The notes under the pieces are model-generated. The model did no database searches and was not told where the DNA came from. It was given only the letters and a program-made list of their open reading frames with translations. DNA of 64,000 nucleotides, taken from Roseibacillus persicicus (GTDB lineage Bacteria > Verrucomicrobiota > Verrucomicrobiia > Verrucomicrobiales > Akkermansiaceae). Location of the stretch: contig NZ_BMXI01000003.1 of the NCBI RefSeq assembly GCF_014651675.1, positions 319,604-383,603 of the forward strand, in the 5' to 3' direction. The position numbers were made by a program, and so were the translations under genes. Position 1 is the stretch's first letter. Every line of letters begins with the position of its first letter. Of this stretch, positions 16,598 through 23,889 are shown piece after piece.

Positions 16598-17449
16598 ATG
16601 AACTCTACAAATACAAACACGACCGAATCGGATTATCATTCCGAAGCCATTGAACAGGATATTGCAACCACTCGTAACCGGATGGATGAAACCTGGCAGA
16701 AGCTGACTGAAAAGGCCGAACCCAACGAACTCTTCGGAAGTCTCTATGACTGGATGAAGGACAAGCTCGATCACCTCGATCACACCGCAACTGCCGATCA
16801 TCTCAAAGAAGCCGGCAACCGGGCGGGCCGCATCATTCGCGACAATCCCGTGCCTGTAGCGCTGGGAGTCGCCGCATTAGGTAGTACCCTGCTCCCTTCC
16901 TCGTCAGATCGACATGATGCGTCTTCGCCAGTGAATGATGACCACTCGAACCGTTTCGCCAACCTCAGGGAAACAAGCCAAGAGAGGCTGGAACAAGGTC
17001 GGGAAAAACTCTCCGGCACTGCAGAGCAGGCGAAGACTGTTGCTTCAGAAAAGGCCGCCCAAGTCCGGGAGTCTGCCGATAAAGCCCTTGGAAAAGTTCA
17101 AGAGGCCACTCATCAAACAGGCGAACACGTGAACGAAATTGCACAGAAAACCGCCGAGAAGGTGGGCGCGACCACACGCACCAACCCATTGGCCATCTGT
17201 GCGGGAGCTCTTGTTTCCGGTTTTGCCTTGGGACTTCTTTTCCCGAAATCCGAGCAGGAGGAAAAGCTTTATGGCCGCGCCGCCAACAAGGTGAAAACCA
17301 AGGCAACCACCGCGTGCCGCAAGGCGCTCGAAAACACCCGCGAGCAGATCCGGGAAAAGCAATTGGACGCCCAAGGGCTTGAGCACCGAGCCGAAACCGC
17401 GATCAACAATGGCGCGGATCAACTGGAAGAATCCATCGCCGCCAGCTAA
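16598..17449 (+). CDS. DUF3618-like membrane/coiled-coil protein
   Basis: A 283-residue protein. The first 45 residues (IEQDIATTRNRMDETWQKLTEK) match the DUF3618 start, followed by a hydrophobic stretch near 90-105. A long Ala/Glu/Lys/Gln-rich helix with heptad-like repeats (AEQAKTVASEKAAQVRESADKA) runs from 120 to 190, a second hydrophobic segment (NPLAICAGALVSGFALGLLF) follows near 190-210, and the tail is again charged and helical. ATG 16598 is preferred to the longer frame from 16352, which overlaps the YqjE-like gene. A strong terminator follows at 17477. Confidence 0.7.
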   Translation: MNSTNTNTTESDYHSEAIEQDIATTRNRMDETWQKLTEKAEPNELFGSLYDWMKDKLDHLDHTATADHLKEAGNRAGRIIRDNPVPVALGVAALGSTLLPSSSDRHDASSPVNDDHSNRFANLRETSQERLEQGREKLSGTAEQAKTVASEKAAQVRESADKALGKVQEATHQTGEHVNEIAQKTAEKVGATTRTNPLAICAGALVSGFALGLLFPKSEQEEKLYGRAANKVKTKATTACRKALENTREQIREKQLDAQGLEHRAETAINNGADQLEESIAAS

Positions 17450-17476
17450 CTGATATGCAAAAAATTTCCCTCCGAC

Positions 17477-17511
17477 ACTCCTCGTTCCCGCAGTGGGCAC
17501 GGGGAGTTTTT
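17477..17511 (+). terminator. Rho-independent terminator of the yqjDE-like operon
   Basis: Arms ACTCC (17477-17481) and GGAGT (17503-17507) extend inward with near-complementary G/C-rich pairing (CGTTCCCGC against GTGGGCACG) and are followed by TTTTT. It starts 28 bp after the DUF3618-like stop codon. Confidence 0.75.
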
Positions 17512-17632
17512 CTATACAAGGTGAGTCAAGCCTCACAAAGACAGAAAGATACGCACAAAAGCGAAATGGTTAAGCTTTATTAATTATTTGATTGTTAGAC
17601 GCGATGTTTGGGTTTAAAGATTCAGTCCTCTT

Positions 17633-18265
17633 ATGCAACGTCCTCAAACATCAATTCTCTTGGCGGCCCTTTCGCTTGGCTGCGCCCAGACCACACTTGG
17701 CCAAGAATCCGTAATTGAGCGTTTCGAGGCTACCAACGGAGCGATCACATTTGGTGAATACGAAACTCCTGATGCTGGCACGGTTGCCTATTACGTCGAC
17801 ATCATCAGTGACGTCAGCATCTTCGCCGCCGCTTTCTCCTTTCAACACAACCCAGCCGCACCTTCCTTCGGGGGATTCAGCTTGGTGGACGGTGGTTTTT
17901 CGTGGAGCGCCACCATTATTGACGCCGACACTTGGGACACCACGGGTTCCTTCGCAATGAACGGCCTGACCTATTTCACCAATGGCTTCGGGACCTTTGA
18001 TTCACTCTTCGGTGCAGTCGACGACATGGTGATCATCTTTAGCAGCGATGGCGGCTCTCCACTAACGGACAGCAATGACATCGACGAGGTCAATTGGGAT
18101 ACCGAGCGTGCCTCCAGCTTCATCCGAATCGGTGGCGAGCCCGCCACCAACGGTATTTTCATTGATGACAAGGGGAATGTGGTTGCCGCCTCCATTCCCG
18201 AGCCTTCCTCCGCCCTTTTGGTTTCTTTGGCAGGACTCTTCCTCGTCCGTCGCCGCCGCGCCTAA
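17633..18265 (+). CDS. PEP-CTERM sorting-domain protein
   Basis: A 210-residue secreted protein with a signal peptide (about 1-24, ending TTLGQE) and a C-terminal PEP-CTERM signal (IPEPSSALL, hydrophobic run, VRRRRA). The body is Asp/Gly/Thr/Phe-rich with no recognised catalytic motif. The upstream region 17537-17632 is AT-rich. It converges on nth with only 7 bp between stop codons. Confidence 0.85.
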   Translation: MQRPQTSILLAALSLGCAQTTLGQESVIERFEATNGAITFGEYETPDAGTVAYYVDIISDVSIFAAAFSFQHNPAAPSFGGFSLVDGGFSWSATIIDADTWDTTGSFAMNGLTYFTNGFGTFDSLFGAVDDMVIIFSSDGGSPLTDSNDIDEVNWDTERASSFIRIGGEPATNGIFIDDKGNVVAASIPEPSSALLVSLAGLFLVRRRRA

Positions 18266-18272
18266 GCCCGGC

Positions 18273-18926
18273 TCACGACTTCTTGGTTTCAATACCCTTT
18301 TTCCTTTTCGGAAAAAGGGTGCGGCAGATTTCACATACGGTCCCGTCGCACCCTCGTGCGGTGCAGGCATCCCGACCGTAGAAAATGATCTGCAGGTGCA
18401 GCTTGTTCCAGCTCTCCCTCGGAAAGAGCTTTTTCAGGTCCCGCTCGGTTTCGACCACGTTCTTCCCCGAGGTCAGCTTCCAACGCTGGGCCAGCCGATG
18501 AATATGGGTATCGACCGGAAAGGCGGGTTCGCCAAAAGCCTGCGCCACAACCACCGAGGCAGTCTTGTGACCGACCCCGGGTAGCGTTTCCAATTCCGCC
18601 AGTGTTCTCGGCACTTGGCCATCGAACTTTTCCATCAGGATGTGGGAAAGGCCGCTGATGGCCTTTGCCTTTTTGGGAGCGAGTCCACAGGACTTGATTG
18701 CCTCCTGAATCACCGGCACCTCCAACTGCGACATCGCCTGAGGCTCATCCGCCAGAGCAAAAAGACGGGGAGTCACCAGATTGACCCGGGCGTCGGTGCA
18801 CTGCGCTGAGAGCAGAACCGCGACGAGGAGGGTGAAGGGACTGGTATGATCCAAAGGAACAGGCGTCTCGGGATACAATTCCTCGAGACGCCTGAGAATG
18901 AAGTCGGCCCGTTCCTGCTTGAGCAT
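18273..18926 (-). CDS. nth: Endonuclease III (DNA glycosylase/AP lyase)
   Basis: A 217-residue base-excision-repair enzyme that removes oxidised pyrimidines. The helix-hairpin-helix LPGVGHKTASVV (about 111-122) holds the catalytic lysine and VDTH near 137 the catalytic aspartate. Four C-terminal cysteines (CTARGCDGTVCEIC) should bind a 4Fe-4S cluster, but their spacing C-x4-C-x4-C-x2-C differs from the usual C-x6-C-x2-C-x5-C. Length is normal for the family. It lies 21 bp downstream of the 3D-domain lipoprotein gene and may be co-transcribed with it. Confidence 0.93.
   Translation of the reverse strand: MLKQERADFILRRLEELYPETPVPLDHTSPFTLLVAVLLSAQCTDARVNLVTPRLFALADEPQAMSQLEVPVIQEAIKSCGLAPKKAKAISGLSHILMEKFDGQVPRTLAELETLPGVGHKTASVVVAQAFGEPAFPVDTHIHRLAQRWKLTSGKNVVETERDLKKLFPRESWNKLHLQIIFYGRDACTARGCDGTVCEICRTLFPKRKKGIETKKS
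18294..18320. repeat. Perfect 11-bp inverted repeat at the 3' end of nth
   Basis: ACCCTTTTTCC (18294-18304) and GGAAAAAGGGT (18310-18320) flank a 5-nt loop. It lies inside the last codons of nth, 29 bp past the stop of the convergent PEP-CTERM gene. It could terminate plus-strand transcription, although no separate T-tract follows. Confidence 0.45.
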
Positions 18927-18947
18927 CAGGGAGCGACTAAAAAGTGA

Positions 18948-19622
18948 TTAACCCTGGGTGTTGCGACCCGGAGTGCTGTAGCCAGCAACTGCTTGACCAT
19001 TGTCGATCTTCTTCTTGGCGGCGAAATACATGTCGCGGGTGTGCCAGTAGCCCTGGCGGCCTTTGAGCAGAGCGAGGGTGCGCTCCCAAGAACCCCACTG
19101 CACGATGTCAATCTCGATGGTGCGAAGGCCCCACTTCTTGATTCCGCCGAGGGTGGGGTGGAAAATGTCGATGGTGTTGGTGCCGGTCAACGCAGAACCG
19201 TAGTCGTCAACAACGTAGAGGTAAGGAAGTCCCTTGATGCGGAACTTGGTGCCGACAGGATACTTCGACCAATCAGCAGCCGCGCTGCGGACTTGGCCAT
19301 ACTTGAGGATACCGCCAGCGGCATTCATGCGACCGGGGGCGCCGGGCTCGTTCTGCATGTGCGAGTAGGCAGTGGCACGGACAACACGGTGGGTCTGGTC
19401 GTCGGTGTAGCTGGGAAAGCCATGTTTGTCCTTGGGGAGATGGGCCACTTCGTTGAGAAGAGCGACGTTGGCTTCAGCGGGCAGATTGTTGCCAACGGTT
19501 TGGGTCCATGCGGACGAAGCGGGTGCTTTTGCTTCCTTCTGGGCAACACCCGTGGAGGAACAACTTGAGAGCAAAACGACGGTGAGTCCGGCAAGAGCGG
19601 ACGCGGTTTGGAGGATTCTCAT
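18948..19622 (-). CDS. 3D-domain lipoprotein (MltA/RlpA-like double-psi barrel)
   Basis: A 224-residue predicted lipoprotein: a signal peptide with lipobox-like LLSSC at about 18-22, then a linker. Residues about 80-170 match the 3D (Asp-Asp-Asp) domain with VVRATAYS, the KYPVGTKFRIKG stretch, YVVDDYGSAL and NTIDIFHPT; the aspartates are the signature. 3D domains occur in lytic transglycosylase MltA and cell-wall muramidases, so a peptidoglycan-related role is likely. The last 45 residues are basic and unassigned. Confidence 0.82.
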   Translation of the reverse strand: MRILQTASALAGLTVVLLSSCSSTGVAQKEAKAPASSAWTQTVGNNLPAEANVALLNEVAHLPKDKHGFPSYTDDQTHRVVRATAYSHMQNEPGAPGRMNAAGGILKYGQVRSAAADWSKYPVGTKFRIKGLPYLYVVDDYGSALTGTNTIDIFHPTLGGIKKWGLRTIEIDIVQWGSWERTLALLKGRQGYWHTRDMYFAAKKKIDNGQAVAGYSTPGRNTQG

Positions 19623-19649
19623 AGATGATTTTGTTCGTGGAACACTTTA

Positions 19650-19663
19650 TTAACTTTCGTTAA
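19650..19663. promoter_or_regulatory. Dyad upstream of the 3D lipoprotein gene
   Basis: TTAAC (19650-19654) and GTTAA (19659-19663) form a 5-bp dyad with a 4-nt spacer, 28 bp before the start codon at 19622, in an AT-rich stretch. The remaining intergenic sequence up to 19778 has A/T-rich tracts but no recognised element. Confidence 0.25.
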
Positions 19664-19778
19664 TCAAGCGAACCAGGGGCAAAACTGAGGGAATTTCGCG
19701 CCCTGTAAACTCTTTTTTGCCACGGATTTCTCAATCTTTCAGAAAATGTCACATTTTTCTGAGCCTTTTCATAACCCT

Positions 19779-21440
19779 CTAATCAAGGCCCAGTAAGGCC
19801 CGAACCTCCGCATCCAGAAAGCTCGGCTCGGTCGATTCAGCCGCGGCCAAATTCATCTGATGACGCAAAATTTCGGGGTCGATGGGGGGAAGGTAGCCGG
19901 TCAAAGCACCCCGAAGAGCCTCATCGGGGGCGAGTGACTTGGCCTTCACTCCGCGAAAAACCTTCACCGCGATCGCCTCGGCCGCACCCGGAGTGAGCAG
20001 GTTGGGGATGATCGGCTCCAAGGACGGGAAGGTGTCTTTTTCGATCTTCACCCCACGCGAACCACAGAGGGCCCGTAGCAAAGCAAAGCCCTCTGCGGGA
20101 TTGGTGCTGGGGAAAAGAGGGATTTTCACATCAACCCGCCCTGGACGCTTGAGGTCCACCTCGATGAGGTCGGGGCGGCTGGAAGCCAGAACCCAGACAA
20201 TCTTCCCGCGATTGCGGGTATCGGACATCTCGGCAGCCATCATGGAATAGACCCGGCTGGAAACCCCGCTGTCACCGCTTCCACCCTCGCGCTTGCCGAG
20301 AGCCTGATCGGCTTCGTCGACAAAGACCAGGCAGCGCCCGAGGGCGTGGAGGAGGGCGAAAATCTTCTCGAGGTTGGCCTCGGTGCTACCCACCCACTTG
20401 TCGCGAAAGTTGCGCAAGACCACCATCGGCACCCCGGCCTCTCCCGCCAGACACTCCGCGAGGTAGGTCTTTCCCGTGCCAACGGGACCGCAGAACAGGT
20501 AGCCCATCGGCATGGCTTCCAACTCACCACGACGCCAAAGCGCGAGGTCGTCACGCAACCATGCCTTCGCCGCTTCCAGCCCGATGACTTTGGAAAGATC
20601 GCGGTCGGGCTCGATGAATTCGATGAGCCCCTCACAATCTTTTTCGACCAATTCCCGCTTCAATCGGCCTACGTCTTCTTCCTCCAATGCGAGACGGTCG
20701 AACTGACGGCGGCGCACCAGGGTCTCGACCGAACCCAGGGTTGTGCCCCGCAGTGCCATGCCGAGCTCGGGCAACCGGCCTTCGAAGTTTTTAAGCGCAA
20801 TGGGAGCCTCCGGCTGCAGTGCCGCCAGGGCCCGCCCCACTTCATCTCCATCGGGGAGCGGAATTTCCAGCACCCTGATAGAAGTCTCCCTTAATAATAG
20901 GGGATGCAAATTGGCCGAACGATCGGCGACGAGAAACACCGCTTGATCATTTTCCTGCAACAATCCGCCAGTCGCCCAACCCCGCAACAGACTGGCCAAG
21001 GCATTAAGCTCATAGTTGAGCGCATTGGGGAGAGATGGACAGACCAGATGCGCTTCCCGAACCACAAAGGCCACGCGCGGACTTTTCCCCGTCAAGGCCC
21101 GGGTATTCCGCTGATAGCGAAGGAACTTCCCCACATAGCGCATGGTCGCAAGGGGCTGGCTCGGCACTTCGCGATCACCAGCCCACTCCTCGAACTTCTC
21201 ATCACCGCGCTGAACCCGCAGACCTTCCCCGAGGTCGTAGGTGAGCACGATCTCGAAGCGAGGCAAAAGGACTTCGCCTAAAAAGTCACGCAACGAACCC
21301 AGTTGCTCGCCCTCGGGAAAGCTCTCTCCCCCCGGCATCAACAACCGATCACCAGTATTGCCGTGCAGGAGAAAACACCCCGCCACTCCACTCTCATATC
21401 CACTAATGACCTCACTGGCCCAATTCGGTAAATCGCTCAT
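19779..21440 (-). CDS. Tandem AAA-type ATPase, N-terminal copy degenerate
   Basis: A 553-residue protein. The C-terminal half is a full AAA module: FCGPVGTGKTYLAECLAGE (Walker A), CLVFVDEADQALG (Walker B), WVLASSRPDLIEVDLKRPGRVD (sensor 1 and arginine finger). The N-terminal half has an AAA-like layout (VAGCFLLHGNTGDRL, VAFVVREAHLV) but lacks a usable Walker A lysine, so it is probably structural. The start is ATG 21440 with AAAGG ahead of it; the frame extends to 21509 but would overlap the upstream gene. It is the last gene of the MoxR/VWA operon, 52 bp after the VWA gene, and probably remodels a protein complex. Confidence 0.75.
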   Translation of the reverse strand: MSDLPNWASEVISGYESGVAGCFLLHGNTGDRLLMPGGESFPEGEQLGSLRDFLGEVLLPRFEIVLTYDLGEGLRVQRGDEKFEEWAGDREVPSQPLATMRYVGKFLRYQRNTRALTGKSPRVAFVVREAHLVCPSLPNALNYELNALASLLRGWATGGLLQENDQAVFLVADRSANLHPLLLRETSIRVLEIPLPDGDEVGRALAALQPEAPIALKNFEGRLPELGMALRGTTLGSVETLVRRRQFDRLALEEEDVGRLKRELVEKDCEGLIEFIEPDRDLSKVIGLEAAKAWLRDDLALWRRGELEAMPMGYLFCGPVGTGKTYLAECLAGEAGVPMVVLRNFRDKWVGSTEANLEKIFALLHALGRCLVFVDEADQALGKREGGSGDSGVSSRVYSMMAAEMSDTRNRGKIVWVLASSRPDLIEVDLKRPGRVDVKIPLFPSTNPAEGFALLRALCGSRGVKIEKDTFPSLEPIIPNLLTPGAAEAIAVKVFRGVKAKSLAPDEALRGALTGYLPPIDPEILRHQMNLAAAESTEPSFLDAEVRALLGLD

Positions 21441-21492
21441 CGCCTTTGGCAGACTACCGGAATTGTTGCAAATTGGTAGCGCGCAGTTCTCC

Positions 21493-23889
21493 TCAAGGCA
21501 GCCCCGCACCCCTTCGCAGAATCCACTCGGCGCTCAAGATTGCGAACAGCAGCAGCAGCACAGGCCACTGACTCCAGAGCGAGGTTTCGCGAACTTCCTC
21601 CCGCTCTCCTTCGTCGCGGCGAAAGAGCGAGGCCAAGGAGTCTATCTCGGTCGAACTGACCACTTCACCTCCGGAAAGATCCGCGAGGGTTTGTAGCAGC
21701 GGAAGGTTCAAGGTGGTGTCCGCAAGTTCGATTGGTCCACGCGAACCGACGACCCGAAATCCAGTTGTGATCTGTTCTTCCGGAGAAAGGCGCGCAAGCT
21801 CAGAGCCCCGCAATCGCACTTGATAAAGACCCGGTTGGCTAAACGGACCGGACACACCCTCATGCAACCCGTTGGAATCTTTGAAAGGAGAAAGGTCGAC
21901 CGTGGCGACTACCGAGCCACCACGCAACACCTCGGCCCTCAGGCTTTCATCCCATACGGGGGCCAAATCCTTCTCGCGCAATCGGGCCTGCAGACGCACG
22001 GGGTCATCGGGAGTGTAGGTCAGTTGGTCCGTCCCCAGACGAACCTGGGGGCTGCCCGAACGCAGAATCGGTCCCGCTCCCCAGCGCACGAGATTCCCCC
22101 AAAAGCGGTGGTGATAGACATCGCCCGACCCTTCGCGCAGCCGCCAGGTCCGATCAGTCAGAAGCAGAGCAACCTTACCCCGCCCCGTCTGGCGAGTGAC
22201 CAGCAGGGCGGACTCCGCTTCCTTTTGTCTCCGGTTGGCCAAATCCCGCAGAGCATCCCGCAACCCCTCGGCACTCGCCTGTCGAGCGGTATCGCCCTCC
22301 TCCGCCACCAGCAAGACCTCCGCGCCTTCCTTCAGCGAGCGAACCGAATGGCGCCATCTCATCTCAGGGAAACTTCGCCACATCGCGCCATCATCCACCG
22401 CGCCCTGCGACTGCTTCACAACCGGATGGCCTACCCCGGATGAACCCAGCCCAATGCGGAATGGCTGACTACGAGTGCCATAGTAGGTGGCATTCCCCCA
22501 CTCCATCTCCACAGGCACCAGCTGCCGGGCTTCCGGCGACAGCGCATGCGGCATCGACTCGGGGCCAGCGACCAGCACCAGCATGGCAGCCCGCTCGCTC
22601 ACACACCGATTGATAATCGCCCAAGTCTCCCCATCCAAATCCGCAGCCGAAAGATCGCCCAAGATGATGACATCAAACTTGCGCCACTCCTCCTCGTTAA
22701 CCGGCAGCGAGGTGGCCTGAGCTTCTCCAAAGGGTCGTGCCGCGGAGGCGGGGACTTTCTCCGGTTCCTCCCCCTCAATGCGATCGGGATTCAAGAGAAG
22801 CCATTGGAGATGGACCGACTTGTCGCGACCATAGAACAGATTACGCAGGTAACGAAATTCCCACCGCGGATGACGATCGATGAGCAAGACATTGGTGCGC
22901 GCATCGGTAATGGAAGTCTCAAAATCCCACCCATTGTTATCACTGAAACGTTCCCCCTCGAGAGGAGCAATTTCGATCCGGAAGTCGCCAACCCCGCCCG
23001 CCTCGGGGGTCAGGACGAAGCGGACTTCCTCCCGATGATTTTTCTGGGGAACGGAGATCTCCCGCTCCTCCAACAGCTCACCGGCCCGCGTGAGCAAGAC
23101 CTTCGCCTTTTGCCCCGAATAGCCATCGAATTTCAACCCGGCACTCACCCGCATGCGGTCCCCCAAATGAATTGCCTCCGGGGCACTCACTCGCAAGACC
23201 GCGGCATCCTTGGGAGGTTCAGCCCGCCCGATCGCCACGCTTCCTATAGGTGCATCCAAAATCCCGAATCGTCGCGCCGTCTCCTCGACTTGGGCAGGAC
23301 GGTTGTGGCGGCCATCACTTAACAAAACCACTCCCCCAAGCTCATCCGGCGGCACTTGCTCCAACACACTCCCCAGAGCTGCCGCGAGGTCCGTCGCTTG
23401 CTTCCAGCCATCTTCCCTCTTGGCATTGTGCGCCAATACGCTTCGCGCGGCCCGGACCTGCCTGACCCGAAAGTTCTCCTCTAACTTTTCCATCAAGCCG
23501 CTATCCGCCAAAACCTTTTCAGCGATTTCGCCACGGGTGAGTTCCTCGCCCTCATCCTGCAAATCCATCGAAGCCGAGTCATCCAGGACCACGACGATCT
23601 CTTGCTCGCGGTCGCGCGTCACTGTGCGAACCCAGGTCGGTTCGACCAGGATCCAGACCAAAACCGCCAAGGCCGCAAAGCGAAGACTGATCAGAGTCCG
23701 CGAACGCCCGGGAGCCACCGCAGACCGCTCGTAACGATACAGACCAAGAATCGCCTCCACACTCAAGGAAACCCCGACCGCCACCGTCCAGATCGGCCAG
23801 TCCGGTGCCAGACGAACAAACTGCGCCAGCCCCGCAAGAACAGCCCAAACAAGGCAAAAGACCAAAACGAACCGCAAGATCACCTTCAT
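21493..23889 (-). CDS. Membrane VWA / glutamine-amidotransferase-like protein
   Basis: A 798-residue protein with two N-terminal transmembrane helices (about 1-55), a third near 70-85, then a von Willebrand A domain starting IVVVLDDSASMDL (MIDAS DxSxS). The central part (about 330-440) has FDVIILGDLSAADLDGETW and resembles the class-I amidotransferase-like fold found in these proteins, without a visible catalytic Cys. One hydrophobic helix closes the C-terminus. The start at 23889 overlaps the stop of the upstream gene by 4 bp (ATGA). Such proteins follow MoxR and DUF58 genes in Bacteroidetes and PVC bacteria. Confidence 0.8.
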   Translation of the reverse strand: MKVILRFVLVFCLVWAVLAGLAQFVRLAPDWPIWTVAVGVSLSVEAILGLYRYERSAVAPGRSRTLISLRFAALAVLVWILVEPTWVRTVTRDREQEIVVVLDDSASMDLQDEGEELTRGEIAEKVLADSGLMEKLEENFRVRQVRAARSVLAHNAKREDGWKQATDLAAALGSVLEQVPPDELGGVVLLSDGRHNRPAQVEETARRFGILDAPIGSVAIGRAEPPKDAAVLRVSAPEAIHLGDRMRVSAGLKFDGYSGQKAKVLLTRAGELLEEREISVPQKNHREEVRFVLTPEAGGVGDFRIEIAPLEGERFSDNNGWDFETSITDARTNVLLIDRHPRWEFRYLRNLFYGRDKSVHLQWLLLNPDRIEGEEPEKVPASAARPFGEAQATSLPVNEEEWRKFDVIILGDLSAADLDGETWAIINRCVSERAAMLVLVAGPESMPHALSPEARQLVPVEMEWGNATYYGTRSQPFRIGLGSSGVGHPVVKQSQGAVDDGAMWRSFPEMRWRHSVRSLKEGAEVLLVAEEGDTARQASAEGLRDALRDLANRRQKEAESALLVTRQTGRGKVALLLTDRTWRLREGSGDVYHHRFWGNLVRWGAGPILRSGSPQVRLGTDQLTYTPDDPVRLQARLREKDLAPVWDESLRAEVLRGGSVVATVDLSPFKDSNGLHEGVSGPFSQPGLYQVRLRGSELARLSPEEQITTGFRVVGSRGPIELADTTLNLPLLQTLADLSGGEVVSSTEIDSLASLFRRDEGEREEVRETSLWSQWPVLLLLFAILSAEWILRRGAGLP

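Noticed and set aside
21441-21509. N-terminal extension of the tandem AAA ATPase
   Set aside because: Would overlap the upstream VWA gene; ATG 21440 has a good ribosome site.
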